From NCBI RefSeq assembly GCF_002157735.2, contig NZ_AP018689.1:62001-126000 (forward strand): a DNA stretch of 64,000 nucleotides, written 5' to 3'. Of the stretch, positions 11,967-26,811 are shown piece by piece. The notes beneath the pieces were generated by a model that was given only the letters and a program-made list of their open reading frames with translations, made no database searches and was not told the DNA's origin. Both the position numbers and the translations under genes were made by a program. This DNA is from Vibrio aphrogenes (GTDB lineage: Bacteria; Pseudomonadota; Gammaproteobacteria; Enterobacterales; Vibrionaceae). Every line of letters begins with the position of its first letter. The first letter of the stretch is position 1.

Positions 11967-14501
11967 TTGCAAGCATACACAGCAGTATTAGTCGACAGAT
12001 TAGATAAACTCAATCAACAACGAGTTGAGAGAGCGTTGTCTATTATGGATAGCCAAAGCCAGCAAGTCTTTCATCTCATCCCGGTTTTATTGCATTTTAA
12101 TCATCCCGCCTTACCCGGTTTTAATTCTTCAGCACCATTTGGAATCTGCGATTTCTCTTTAAATCAAATTCAGCTCCAAGTGATTCAAGATTTTGATGAT
12201 AATGTTGAGCTTTGCAGCCTTGTGCAACCCATGACCGCTCCTGCTCAAATTTTAGCGCTTTATACTATGGGCAGTACCTCGTCGGTTGGTCAGAGCTCAT
12301 CTAGTGATCTTGATATCTGGGTGTGTGTGTCTCCCGAGATGCCTCAAGTAGACAGAACGCATCTGGTGAATAAGTGTTTGCTGATTACGGAATGGGCGAA
12401 AAGTCGTGGTGTGGAAGCCAATTTTTTCTTGATGGATGAAACGCGTTTTCGCACCAATCAATCAGAGGAAATGACCGGAGATAACTGCGGTTCTTCTCAG
12501 CATTTATTATTACTGGATGAATTTTACCGTTCTGCGGTGCGTTTAGCTGGACAGCGTTTGTTGTGGCAAATTGTCCCTCCAGAAATGGAAGAATGCTATG
12601 ACGAATATGTCCAAAAATTATGTTCAAGTGGTTATATTGATTGCTCTCAGTGGATCGATTTTGGACAACTGCACCATATTCCAGCTGAAGAGTATTTTGG
12701 TTCTAATTTATGGCAACTGTATAAAAGTATTGATTCACCTTATAAGTCGGTACTGAAGGCCATTTTATTAGAGTCTTATTCGTGGGAATACCCACATCCA
12801 CAATTATTAAGTGTGGATACCAAGCGTCGTTTTTTTGCTTGTGAGCAGAAAGAATATGGCATGGATAGTTATTATCTTATGCTGCAAAAAGTCACCCAAT
12901 ATTTAGAACGTATTGGTGATTCTCGGCGTTTAGAGCTCGTTCGTCGTTGTTTTTATCTTAAAACACACGTGAAATTATCACGTCAACCGGGACCAAATAC
13001 GGTCAGTTGGCGTTATTCGGCTTTGCAAGAGTTAGTGGCCAGTTGGGGATGGAGCGACGAGGTAATCGAAACCTTGGATAACCGTCGTCACTGGAAAGTC
13101 GAGTTGGTAAAAAAAGTGCATCATGAATTATTAGATGCCTTAATGCTTAGCTATCGTAATTTAATTCAATTTGCACGCCGTCATGACATTACTTCTGCGA
13201 TTAGCCCACAAGATATCAGTATCTTAGCGCGCAAACTTTACGCTGCATTTGAAATTTTACCGGGTAAGGTGACACTCCTTAATACACAAATATCACCAGA
13301 TCTGCATGAATCGAACCTGACGTTTATTCAAGTGCCAGAAGGACGCATTAATCAAGCCGGTTGGTATCTCTATAAACAATCATTGAACCCTTATGACATT
13401 ATTGGCCGAGCGCCGCTCGAACATAACCAATATTTAAGTAAGTTGGTCGCATGGGGATTCTTTAATGGCTTGATCACAGAAGCAACCCACTTGGAAGCCG
13501 TTGTTCGTGATGCGGATTTAGATATAGATAAGCTCTATCAAATGGTGAGTGATTTACGTAATACGTTCTCATTACGTAAGCGTCAACCTACGATGCAGGC
13601 ACTCGCCAGTCCATGTGAGGTCAACCAGCTATCTATTTTTATTAATTTAGAAAGTGACCCCACGGCTAAATTATTACCTCAACAATTAAAGGCTGATAGC
13701 AAAGCCAATGTCGATGTATTTAGTTTTTCAGAGAAACAACAGTGTTTAGTCTCGAGTGTTGATTTGGTTTATCGCAATTCTTGGCATGAAGTCCGGACGC
13801 TGCATTTTTCCGGTGAAACCTCCATTATTGATGCGCTTAAAACTATCCTAGGTAAAATGCATCAAGATGCGCTACCGCCAGAATCTATCGATGTATTTTG
13901 CTATAGCGAACACATGAGAGGCATGATGCGTAACATGGTGTACCAGTTACTGGCGGAATGTATCGAATTGCGTTTAAAACCGGTTGAAAATGATAAACGT
14001 CGGCGCTTTAAAGTGCTAAAAGTCGCCAATCAAATGTATGGTTTATTCTTTGAGCGCCGTGGTGTCTCGGTCATGAAGCTGGAAAACTCTATTGATTTTT
14101 ATAGCAGCATTTCAACCAATAAACTGCAAGGTGCACCTTTACTTAAAGTGGGCACGAATCAAGAGTTACCACCACCGGATATCGTTGATGCTTATGCCAG
14201 TGAAGGCTTGATACAGTTTTTCTTTGAAGGTGATGATGACGGTTTTAATATTTACGTCTTAGATGAAAATAATCACGTTGAAGTGTATCGACAATTTGAT
14301 GGTTGCCGTGATGATATGATCCGTACAGTAAACCGTTTTTATACCAATAATATTCAAGAATCAGGTTCAGATTCTCAATGTAACTTTAACCTCCCACAGT
14401 ATTATCAAATTATTCATCCTGATAATGGAGAAAGTTATGTGGTGCCTTACCGAAGTAATAGCATGAATAGTGCAAGTCATCAGGAAATGAGCGTTAAGTA
14501 A
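11967..14501 (+). CDS. cyaA: class I adenylate cyclase
   Basis: CyaA makes cAMP from ATP for the CRP regulon. The 844-residue protein matches the enterobacterial/Vibrio class I type. The N-terminal catalytic domain has the nucleotidyltransferase motif GSTSSVGQSSSSDLDIWV (about residues 97-114). The C-terminal half is the regulatory region that responds to the glucose phosphotransferase system. The start is a TTG with a good ribosome site (AGGAAG, 6 bases upstream). E. coli cyaA also starts with TTG, which keeps translation low, so the rare start is likely real and functional. It is divergent from hemC and ends in a terminator shared with fadA. Confidence 0.97.
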   Translation: MQAYTAVLVDRLDKLNQQRVERALSIMDSQSQQVFHLIPVLLHFNHPALPGFNSSAPFGICDFSLNQIQLQVIQDFDDNVELCSLVQPMTAPAQILALYTMGSTSSVGQSSSSDLDIWVCVSPEMPQVDRTHLVNKCLLITEWAKSRGVEANFFLMDETRFRTNQSEEMTGDNCGSSQHLLLLDEFYRSAVRLAGQRLLWQIVPPEMEECYDEYVQKLCSSGYIDCSQWIDFGQLHHIPAEEYFGSNLWQLYKSIDSPYKSVLKAILLESYSWEYPHPQLLSVDTKRRFFACEQKEYGMDSYYLMLQKVTQYLERIGDSRRLELVRRCFYLKTHVKLSRQPGPNTVSWRYSALQELVASWGWSDEVIETLDNRRHWKVELVKKVHHELLDALMLSYRNLIQFARRHDITSAISPQDISILARKLYAAFEILPGKVTLLNTQISPDLHESNLTFIQVPEGRINQAGWYLYKQSLNPYDIIGRAPLEHNQYLSKLVAWGFFNGLITEATHLEAVVRDADLDIDKLYQMVSDLRNTFSLRKRQPTMQALASPCEVNQLSIFINLESDPTAKLLPQQLKADSKANVDVFSFSEKQQCLVSSVDLVYRNSWHEVRTLHFSGETSIIDALKTILGKMHQDALPPESIDVFCYSEHMRGMMRNMVYQLLAECIELRLKPVENDKRRRFKVLKVANQMYGLFFERRGVSVMKLENSIDFYSSISTNKLQGAPLLKVGTNQELPPPDIVDAYASEGLIQFFFEGDDDGFNIYVLDENNHVEVYRQFDGCRDDMIRTVNRFYTNNIQESGSDSQCNFNLPQYYQIIHPDNGESYVVPYRSNSMNSASHQEMSVK

Positions 14502-14577
14502 CGTTAATCGCACTCATTATCTGACCATCTGATTAGTGTGATTGGTATAACGCTTAGTCGCGGGCTTTGGTTGAATG

Positions 14578-14610
14578 AAAAAAGGGTTTCCAGCGTGGGA
14601 AACCCTTTTT
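14578..14610. terminator. bidirectional terminator between cyaA and fadA
   Basis: The stem GGGTTTCC / GGAAACCC is flanked by an A run on the left and a T run on the right, so it can stop both convergent genes. Confidence 0.85.
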
Positions 14611-14629
14611 AGCATTGATATGAAGCGAA

Positions 14630-15817
<1,188 letters not shown>

Positions 15818-15820
15818 TCA

Positions 15821-17986
15821 TTAAATGCTTGTGCTTTGGTTTGAATAAAATGTTTCGCCTTTTTCTGCCATTTCGATCAGCAGTTGTGGTACGCGATACA
15901 TTGGACCTAGCTCAGAAAATTGTGACGCAGTCTGGATGTAGTTGTTCAGACCGATACTATCTAAGTAACGGAAGACGCCACCACGGAAAGGAGGGAATCC
16001 AAGTCCATAGATGAGTGCCATATCTGCTTCTTGCGGGGAGGCAATAATGCTTTCTTCTAGACACAACACCACTTCATTGATCATCGGGATCATGGTGCGA
16101 TTAATAATGTCTTCATCAGAGAAGGTTTTACTATCCGCCGTCACTTCTTTTAATAGCGTTAAAATACTTGGGTCGAAGGTTTTGGTTGGCTTTCCTTTTT
16201 TATCTAGAGTGTAAGTGTAAAAACCATGACCATTTTTTTGACCGTATTTTTGGGCGTGATATAAAACATCAATCGCATCTTTACCTTGTTTACCCATGCG
16301 CTCAGGAAAGCCTTGTGCCATTACTTCTTGAGCGTGGTGTGCAGTATCAATACCCACGACATCCAGTAAGTAAGCCGGCCCCATCGGCCAACCAAATTGA
16401 CGTTCCATCACTTTATCGATTTGCGTGAAGTCAGCCCCATCTCGCATTAATAAACTAAAGCCACCAAAATAAGGGAATAGGACTCGGTTGACAAAGAACC
16501 CTGGACAATCATTAACCACGATAGGCGATTTACCCATTTGCGCTGCGTAAGCCACGACCTTGTTGATGGTATCTTCGGAAGTGTGTTCACCACGAATAAT
16601 TTCTACCAGTGGCATTCGGTGTACTGGGTTAAAGAAGTGCATACCACAGAAGTTTTCTGGATGTTTGACTGCTTTTGCCAATTGGTTAATTGGAATGGTG
16701 GAAGTATTTGACGCAATGATTGCGCCTTGTTTTGCATGCTGTTCAACCTCGGCTAATACTGCTGCTTTAACTTTAGGATTTTCAACCACAGCTTCCACGA
16801 TAATATCGGCTTGTTCAATACCGGAGTAATGCAAACTAGGCGTGATGGCTGCTAAGACTTTTGCTAGTTTGAAACCATCAATTTTTCCTCGTTCTAGCTG
16901 CTTATTTAGCAATTTTGATGCTTCATTCATGCCGAGATCAAGCGAGGATTGGGCAATGTCTTTCATTAAAACTGGGATGCCTTTGGAGGCTGATTGGTAA
17001 GCGATTCCTCCTCCCATGATACCAGCACCTAAAACGGCGGCGCGTTGTGTTTTGGTGGCTTCTTTCGTGGCTTTTTTAGCGATAGCTTTAATGTATTGAT
17101 CATTTAAAAAGAGGCCGATTAAAGCTTGAGCAGTATCACTTTTGGCTACGTGAGCAAAAGAGTTTCTCTCAATCTCTAATGCACCATCTCGCTCGAAGGT
17201 CGCAGCTTCTTCAATGGCTTTGACTGAAGCAATGGGTGCGGGGTAATGTGGGCCTGCTTTGGCGGAAATCATCCCCTTTGCGGTGGTAAAGCTCATTAAG
17301 GCTTCAACTTTGCTCAAGGGTAAAGGTGCCATTTTTTGCTGGCGGCGAGCTTGCCAGTCAATATGGCCACTTTGTGCTTGTTGCATGGTGAGTAGCGCTG
17401 AGCTTTCAAGTTGGTCGGAGCTTACTATGGCATCTAATAAGCCCAATTTGAGCGCTTCATCGGCTTTTTGTAGTTTGGCGGTAGCGATCATTTCCATGGC
17501 ATTATCCGCTCCGATTAATCGAGGTAGACGTACTGTCCCTCCAAAACCAGGGATAATGCCGAGTTTAGTTTCTGGTAAACCAATTAATGCCGTGTGATCA
17601 CCAATACGTAAGTCAGTTGATAAAATCAATTCACAGCCGCCACCTAAGGCAAAGCCTTTAATCACAGATAAAGTTGGAAACGGCAAATCTTCGAGCTTGC
17701 AAAAGATATCGTTAGCGTATTTTATCCAGTGTTTTAGCTCTTCAATGGGTTGGGCAAAGAGACCTAAAAATTCTTTGATATTAGCCCCAGCAATGAAGGA
17801 GTCTTTATCGGAATTAAGTATTAAACCTGTGACATTAGGTTGAGACTTGATGGCATCAAGCGCTTCATCTAATGCTTTTAGTGCATCAGAGCCGAGGGTA
17901 TTCACGGAGGCGTTTTCACTGAATGTCAGTTGAACGATACCGTCTTGCAATTCCTTTACGTGTAGGGCCGTATGTTGGTAAATCAT
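15821..17986 (-). CDS. fadB: fatty-acid oxidation complex alpha subunit FadB
   Basis: A 721-residue multifunctional enzyme (E. coli 729). The N-terminal enoyl-CoA hydratase/isomerase domain (about 1-190) carries [18 protein letters not shown] and [15 protein letters not shown], which hold the two catalytic glutamates. A linker leads to the L-3-hydroxyacyl-CoA dehydrogenase with the NAD motif [12 protein letters not shown] (about 316-327) and [14 protein letters not shown]. It works with FadA as a complex in the cytoplasm. FadR-like and other operators lie 57-131 bases upstream of the start, so repression in the absence of long-chain acyl-CoA is expected. Confidence 0.97.
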   Translation of the reverse strand: MIYQHTALHVKELQDGIVQLTFSENASVNTLGSDALKALDEALDAIKSQPNVTGLILNSDKDSFIAGANIKEFLGLFAQPIEELKHWIKYANDIFCKLEDLPFPTLSVIKGFALGGGCELILSTDLRIGDHTALIGLPETKLGIIPGFGGTVRLPRLIGADNAMEMIATAKLQKADEALKLGLLDAIVSSDQLESSALLTMQQAQSGHIDWQARRQQKMAPLPLSKVEALMSFTTAKGMISAKAGPHYPAPIASVKAIEEAATFERDGALEIERNSFAHVAKSDTAQALIGLFLNDQYIKAIAKKATKEATKTQRAAVLGAGIMGGGIAYQSASKGIPVLMKDIAQSSLDLGMNEASKLLNKQLERGKIDGFKLAKVLAAITPSLHYSGIEQADIIVEAVVENPKVKAAVLAEVEQHAKQGAIIASNTSTIPINQLAKAVKHPENFCGMHFFNPVHRMPLVEIIRGEHTSEDTINKVVAYAAQMGKSPIVVNDCPGFFVNRVLFPYFGGFSLLMRDGADFTQIDKVMERQFGWPMGPAYLLDVVGIDTAHHAQEVMAQGFPERMGKQGKDAIDVLYHAQKYGQKNGHGFYTYTLDKKGKPTKTFDPSILTLLKEVTADSKTFSDEDIINRTMIPMINEVVLCLEESIIASPQEADMALIYGLGFPPFRGGVFRYLDSIGLNNYIQTASQFSELGPMYRVPQLLIEMAEKGETFYSNQSTSI

Positions 17987-18030
17987 TGTCTATCTCCATG
18001 ACGAACAAAGGTGATTGTTGTAGAGAACTT

Positions 18031-18057
18031 ATTATAATTTTTTCTGGTTTGACCAGA
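18031..18057 (-). promoter_or_regulatory. FadR-like operator and -10 element for fadBA
   Basis: TCTGGTTTGACCAGA (18043-18057) is a near-perfect dyad close to the E. coli FadR operator core CTGGTCnGACCAG. On the minus strand a TATAAT (18036-18031) follows it at once, so a bound repressor would block the promoter. It lies 57 bases upstream of fadB. Confidence 0.7.
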
Positions 18058-18099
18058 TTGTTATAGTCTTGATCGTATAAATGTTAACTTCAATAACAA

Positions 18100-18117
18100 T
18101 TCAAACAATTGTTTGAA
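18100..18117. promoter_or_regulatory. perfect 18-bp palindrome, PsrA-type operator candidate
   Basis: TTCAAACAATTGTTTGAA is a perfect dyad containing CAAAC-N4-GTTTG, the pattern described for PsrA, a TetR-family regulator of fatty-acid oxidation in Pseudomonas. It lies between the divergent fadB and yigZ starts, 114 bases from fadB and 81 from yigZ. The regulator in this organism is inferred. Confidence 0.5.
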
Positions 18118-18197
18118 ATATGTGCGCGGGGTCATTTTGTCTATCCATAAACGCTTGATCACATGTTAGACTGAGCAACTTTATTTTGGAGGGTGTG

Positions 18198-18851
18198 ATG
18201 AGCGATCAACCGTATTTAATACCGCGAGAGAATGTCGTCTTTGAAGAAGAAATAAAAAAGAGTGTCTTTATCACCCAACTTGCACATACCCCAAGTATTG
18301 ACAGCGCTAAGCAATTTATCGAACACGTCAAAGCACAACATGCCAGTGCAAGGCATAACTGCTGGGGATTTGTCGCGGGCCGTCCTAATGATTCATTATT
18401 ATGGGGATTCAGTGATGATGGTGAACCTTCTGGTACTGCGGGTAAACCGATTTTAGCCCAATTATCAGGTTCGGGGGTTGGCGAAATGACGGCGGTGGTA
18501 ACGCGTTACTCTGGTGGTATTAAGTTAGGAACCGGCGGTTTAGTGAAAGCCTATGGCGGAGGGGTACAGCAAGCTCTCAAGCAACTTCAAACAATTGAGA
18601 AAAAGATCATGACTCAATTGCAGCTAAGGTTAGACTATCCATTAATGCCATTAGTACAATCGATTTTAGGGCAATTTCATACTCAACAATTGGATGCTCA
18701 ATTTGATAGTGAAGTGGTGTTATTGATCGAAGTGGATAAACGGGAAGAGAATCTCTTTACCCAAACATTAATTAATAAAAGTGGTGCGAAAGTGTTGATT
18801 CAAGAGATGTCAGTTCGTTCATCAAATAATACAAGGAATGTGGAAGCTTAG
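18198..18851 (+). CDS. yigZ: YigZ / IMPACT family protein
   Basis: 217 residues of the IMPACT family (UPF0029), with the signature FSDDGEPSGTAGKPILAQL and RYSGGIKLGTGGLVKAYGG in the N-terminal domain and a small second domain after about residue 135. The start is the ATG preceded by GGAGGG; a TTG four codons earlier overlaps that ribosome site and is rejected. The bacterial role is not settled; eukaryotic IMPACT modulates Gcn2. It heads a tight run with trkH (13 bases on) and hemG, the same neighbourhood as in E. coli. Confidence 0.93.
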   Translation: MSDQPYLIPRENVVFEEEIKKSVFITQLAHTPSIDSAKQFIEHVKAQHASARHNCWGFVAGRPNDSLLWGFSDDGEPSGTAGKPILAQLSGSGVGEMTAVVTRYSGGIKLGTGGLVKAYGGGVQQALKQLQTIEKKIMTQLQLRLDYPLMPLVQSILGQFHTQQLDAQFDSEVVLLIEVDKREENLFTQTLINKSGAKVLIQEMSVRSSNNTRNVEA

Positions 18852-18864
18852 CTTCTTAGCACGT

Positions 18865-20322
18865 ATGCAGTTTCGTTCAATTATTCGGATAATAGGCTTA
18901 TTATTAGCCTTATTTAGTGTATCAATGCTAGCTCCTGCGCTGGTGGCCTTAATTTATCGTGATGGTGCCGGTGTACCTTTCGTGACGACCTTTTTTGTTC
19001 TGCTACTTTGTGGTGGGATCTGCTGGTTTCCTAATCGCGATAAAAAGTCGGATTTAAAAGCACGGGATGGCTTCTTGATTGTGGTCCTGTTTTGGACCGT
19101 AATCGGTAGTGCGGGGGCATTACCGTTATGGTTATCACCTAATCCTGATGTTTCTGTCACTGACGCCTTCTTTGAGTCTTTTTCAGCCTTAACTACCACA
19201 GGGGCGACGACAATTGTCGGACTGGATCACTTGCCCAAAGCGATTTTATTCTATCGCCAGTTCTTACAATGGTTTGGGGGGATGGGGATTATTGTCCTGG
19301 CCGTTGCTATTTTACCAATTCTTGGCATCGGTGGAATGCAGTTATACCGTGCAGAAATTCCAGGGCCGGTAAAAGATAGCAAAATGACACCACGTATTGC
19401 CGAGACAGCGAAAGTGCTGTGGTACATTTACCTCAGCCTTACCATTGCTTGTGCATTGGCTTTTTGGTTGGCGGGCATGAGTGTGTTTGATGCGATTTGT
19501 CATAGCTTTTCAACCATAGCGATCGGTGGGTTTTCCACTCATGATGCCAGTATGGGGTATTTTAATAGTCCAGTGATCAACATGATTACCGTCGTCTTCT
19601 TATTGATCTCTGCCTGTAATTTCTCGCTGCACTTTGCCGTTTTTGCTTCAGGTGGTGTTCATCCTAAGTACTATTGGCGCGATCCGGAATTTAGAGCATT
19701 TATTACGATTCAGGTATTACTCTTTTTATTGTGTTTCTTTATTTTACTGTCTCATAATAATGACTTAACTACCTTTGAAACGTTCGACCAAGTGTTGTTC
19801 CAAACGGTTTCCATTTCAACAACGGCCGGTTTTACGACCACCGGTTTTTCTCAATGGCCATTATTTTTACCGGTCTTATTGTTATTTTCTTCTTTTATAG
19901 GCGGGTGTGCAGGCTCGACCGGCGGCGGCTTAAAAGTGATTCGTGTTTTGTTATTGACTCTACAGGGTGGGCGAGAGCTAAAGCGGTTAGTTCACCCTAG
20001 AGCGGTTTTTCCAATCAAGATTGGCGATAAAGCTCTACCTCAACGTGTCGTGGATGCGGTTTGGGGGTTCTTCTCTGCTTACGCACTCGTTTTTGTGCTT
20101 TGTATGTTAGGTTTGATTGCGACAGGTATGGATGAGCTCAGCGCTTTTTCTGCGATAGCCGCCACTTTAAATAACTTGGGGCCAGGACTTGGAGATGTGT
20201 CCGTTCATTTTGCTAACGTGAATGATGCTGCTAAGTGGGTATTAATTATTTCCATGTTATTTGGGCGACTAGAAGTCTTTACCTTACTTATTTTATTTAC
20301 ACCGACATTTTGGAAAAGTTAA
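18865..20322 (+). CDS. trkH: Trk potassium uptake membrane subunit TrkH
   Basis: TrkH forms the K+ translocating channel of the Trk system, working with the NAD-binding gate protein TrkA. It has 485 residues with about ten membrane helices and the repeated selectivity-filter loops, for example TTTGATT (about 111) and STTAGFTTTGFS. The start is chosen at MQFRSIIRIIGLL, which aligns with E. coli TrkH; nine more in-frame codons upstream start at an ATG too close to its possible ribosome site. hemG begins on the very next base after the stop. Confidence 0.96.
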   Translation: MQFRSIIRIIGLLLALFSVSMLAPALVALIYRDGAGVPFVTTFFVLLLCGGICWFPNRDKKSDLKARDGFLIVVLFWTVIGSAGALPLWLSPNPDVSVTDAFFESFSALTTTGATTIVGLDHLPKAILFYRQFLQWFGGMGIIVLAVAILPILGIGGMQLYRAEIPGPVKDSKMTPRIAETAKVLWYIYLSLTIACALAFWLAGMSVFDAICHSFSTIAIGGFSTHDASMGYFNSPVINMITVVFLLISACNFSLHFAVFASGGVHPKYYWRDPEFRAFITIQVLLFLLCFFILLSHNNDLTTFETFDQVLFQTVSISTTAGFTTTGFSQWPLFLPVLLLFSSFIGGCAGSTGGGLKVIRVLLLTLQGGRELKRLVHPRAVFPIKIGDKALPQRVVDAVWGFFSAYALVFVLCMLGLIATGMDELSAFSAIAATLNNLGPGLGDVSVHFANVNDAAKWVLIISMLFGRLEVFTLLILFTPTFWKS

Positions 20323-20853
20323 ATGCACGAAAAAAAATACCTCATCTTGTATTCCACCCAAGAAGGGCAGACCTACAAAATTGCCCAATATATGGCTCAA
20401 GAATTAGGGGAAAGTCATTGTAACCTCATTAATCTACACGAAGCGCATACTGTCGACTTTGGTTTGTATCATACCCTTATTATTGGGGCCTCTATTCGTT
20501 ACGGACGTTTTAATAAGAAACTCTATCGTTTTATTGACCGTCATCTAGCACAATTAAACGCTGCTGATGCCTACTTCTATAGTGTCAATCTGACAGCTCG
20601 TAAAGAAGGCAAGGATACACCAGAAGGTAGTGTCTATATTCAGACGTTCTTGAAGAAATCTCCATGGAAACCGAAAAAGATTGGTGTTTTTGCTGGGGCA
20701 CTATTATATCCACGTTATTCTTGGTTTGATCGAATGATGATTCAATTGATTATGAGAATGACCAAAGGTGAAACGGATACAAGTAAAGAAGTGGAATACA
20801 CAAATTGGGAAAAAGTGACTCAATTTACAAAAAGCATCGAGAAATCGCTGTAA
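20323..20853 (+). CDS. hemG: menaquinone-dependent protoporphyrinogen oxidase HemG
   Basis: HemG is a flavodoxin-like enzyme that oxidises protoporphyrinogen IX to protoporphyrin IX, feeding electrons to quinones. It has 176 residues (E. coli 181). The FMN phosphate loop is YSTQEGQTYKIA near the N-terminus, followed by IIGASIRYGRFN and the extra loop typical of HemG (YPRYSWFDRMMIQLIMR). It is the end of yigZ-trkH-hemG. With hemCDXY and hemB it is the third heme locus in the window. Confidence 0.95.
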   Translation: MHEKKYLILYSTQEGQTYKIAQYMAQELGESHCNLINLHEAHTVDFGLYHTLIIGASIRYGRFNKKLYRFIDRHLAQLNAADAYFYSVNLTARKEGKDTPEGSVYIQTFLKKSPWKPKKIGVFAGALLYPRYSWFDRMMIQLIMRMTKGETDTSKEVEYTNWEKVTQFTKSIEKSL

Positions 20854-20929
20854 AAAGTAGCAAAAATAAAAGCTTTAGTGTCTTTTTTGAACGAACGGTA
20901 AATAAAAACAAAAAAACGTAAAAAATGGC

Positions 20930-20957
20930 TTGCCAAGCTAAGTTAACTCTCTATAAT
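20930..20957 (+). promoter_or_regulatory. rRNA operon B promoter P1
   Basis: TTGCCA (20930-20935), a 16-base spacer and TATAAT (20952-20957) are followed by GCGACCTCACTGACACGG. It starts only 77 bases after hemG, with no clear terminator between them. Confidence 0.85.
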
Positions 20958-21056
20958 GCGACCTCACTGACACGGAGCACGCAGCCAAGCTGCAGCACGG
21001 GTTAGAGGTCAAAACCTTCTCAAAAAGGTTTGCGAAAAAAAGTTGTAAGAAAGTGT

Positions 21057-21084
21057 TTGACACTAACTTTTAAAGCGCTAGAAT
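21057..21084 (+). promoter_or_regulatory. rRNA operon B promoter P2
   Basis: TTGACA (21057-21062), a 16-base spacer and TAGAAT (21079-21084). Confidence 0.78.
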
Positions 21085-21132
21085 GGCCGCCCTGTTCAAC
21101 GAGATGCACTAAGCATTATCGATAAGAACAAC

Positions 21133-21143
21133 GCTCTTTAACA
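21133..21143 (+). promoter_or_regulatory. leader boxA, operon B
   Basis: GCTCTTTAACA. From here to the 16S start (290 bases) the leader appears the same as that of operon D. Confidence 0.78.
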
Positions 21144-21234
21144 ATTTAAACCTATCAATCTGTGTGGGCACTCGTTGATGATAATCAAAAAGATTTATCA
21201 ATGAACTGAGTGACCAAACGGCTATTAAAAGAGT

Positions 21235-21279
21235 CAGCCTTGAGCTGGTTTGATTTCACTTTTTAAAGTGAAAATAAAT
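21235..21279 (+). repeat. double-hairpin spacer element, leader copy of operon B
   Basis: It begins CAGCCTTGAGCTG (stem CAGC/GCTG), continues with the hairpin TTTCACTTTTTAAAGTGAAA and ends AATAAA. Operon A has a short simple hairpin at this place. The same element is found inverted in the operon B spacer and, diverged, between P1 and P2 of operon C. Confidence 0.7.
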
Positions 21280-21422
21280 AATAGCGGCACAGTCAATTCA
21301 TTATCTATCTGTTGGATAGATAATAGCTTTAAAGTTACTTCTTCTTTTTAAGAAGAATAGTTTTGAAGTCAGTATTCGTTGAGCCGGTCGTCTCTTTATT
21401 TAAGAGCGGCCACAAAAACTTT

Positions 21423-22964
<1,542 letters not shown>

Positions 22965-23073
22965 TACGAAGATTATTTTTGATGAGTACCCACACAGATT
23001 GATTAGGTTTACTTAGATTAAAGTAGAGTTTTAATGAATGACTTCGGTTATTGATTAAAGCTTTATGCTTTAT

Positions 23074-23084
23074 GCTCTTTAACA
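23074..23084 (+). promoter_or_regulatory. spacer boxA, operon B
   Basis: GCTCTTTAACA, at the same relative place as in the other spacers. Confidence 0.72.
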
Positions 23085-23110
23085 ATTTGGAAAGCTGACT
23101 GATAGCTTAA

Positions 23111-23155
23111 TTTGTTTTTACTTTTGAAAAAGTAAAATAAAACAGCTCAAGGCTG
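23111..23155 (-). repeat. double-hairpin spacer element, inverted copy in spacer of operon B
   Basis: The minus strand reads CAGCCTTGAGCTG followed by the hairpin ACTTTTTCAAAAGT, closely matching the leader copy at 21235-21279. It sits at the tip of a 12-bp flanking stem. Confidence 0.7.
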
Positions 23156-23374
23156 TAATTAAGTTATCAAATAAAAGTTCTCAATGTTTATCTTTAAGAT
23201 AAACACACAACACACATTCAAGTGTCTTGTATTCTAGTTTTTATCTACTTTTTCATAAAAGTAGGCAAAAACATCTATTGAGTCCGGCAACGATATTTAA
23301 GATTACCCTCTTAAATATCAACAAACTAAAACCTTATTTAGTTGAACATACATAAAGACCCTTTTGGGTTGTAT

Positions 23375-26262
<2,888 letters not shown>

Positions 26263-26391
26263 ACAACACCTAAAGGGTTTTGATGGACTTAATAGATATA
26301 AGACATGCTTGAATGAGTGTGAGAACGAGTTAGAGATAACAAAGCAGCTTTCCGAATTAAGTTAAACGCTTGAGCGTTTAACAAAAGAATT

Positions 26392-26511
26392 TGCTTGGCG
26401 ACCATAGCGCTTTGGACCCACCTGATTCCATGCCGAACTCAGAAGTGAAACGAAGTAGCGCCGATGGTAGTGTGGGGTCTCCCCATGTGAGAGTAGGACA
26501 TCGCCAGGCTT
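26392..26511 (+). rRNA. rrf: 5S ribosomal RNA, operon B
   Basis: A 120-nt gene, same as in operon A, preceded by the GTTAAACGC / GCGTTTAAC hairpin. Confidence 0.96.
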
Positions 26512-26519
26512 TAATTTTT

Positions 26520-26545
26520 TATTTTAGTTTTCAAAAAACTAAAAT
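26520..26545 (+). repeat. hairpin after 5S of operon B
   Basis: ATTTTAGTTTT and AAAACTAAAAT form an 11-bp stem with a CAA loop, followed by AAAC. The form resembles the hairpin half of the double-hairpin element, but it lacks the CAGCCTTGAGCTG half. Confidence 0.45.
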
Positions 26546-26575
26546 AAACAAATATTTATACTGAATAGACACTGT

Positions 26576-26652
26576 GGAGTGGTAGTTCAGTTGGTTAGAA
26601 TACCGGCCTGTCACGCCGGGGGTCGCGGGTTCGAGTCCCGTCCACTCCGCCA
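26576..26652 (+). tRNA. tRNA-Asp (GTC)
   Basis: A 77-nt gene with encoded CCA, an anticodon loop CTGTCAC (GTC) and acceptor arms GGAGTGG and CCACTCC. It is the distal gene of rRNA operon B, where operon A has tRNA-Ser. Confidence 0.96.
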
Positions 26653-26678
26653 CTTACATATCTTGAATAAAGAGTAAG

Positions 26679-26708
26679 AAGCCCGATTCGTAAGAGTCGG
26701 GCTTTTTT
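26679..26708 (+). terminator. terminator of rRNA operon B
   Basis: The stem AAGCCCGA / TCGGGCTT is followed by a T run. Confidence 0.88.
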
Positions 26709-26811
26709 ACGTCTGTAGAAAATGAAATATCCAATATGAATATAGATAATCTCAATGGTACTAATTCCAATTGTAGTAATTATCTGATCATTCTTGCTTG
26801 TTAAAAGGCTC

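Larger units (their letters stand above)
22965..23374 (+). other. 16S-23S spacer of operon B, no tRNA
   Basis: This spacer has no tRNA gene, unlike operons A, C and D. It keeps the RNase III stem arms and a boxA. It also carries a 45-bp double-hairpin element inside the stem GATAGCTTAATT / AATTAAGTTATC. Confidence 0.8.

Noticed and set aside
12964..12985. CACGTGAAA in cyaA as a third parS
   Set aside because: Only half of the palindrome matches (ACACACGTGAAATT); the left arm is wrong.
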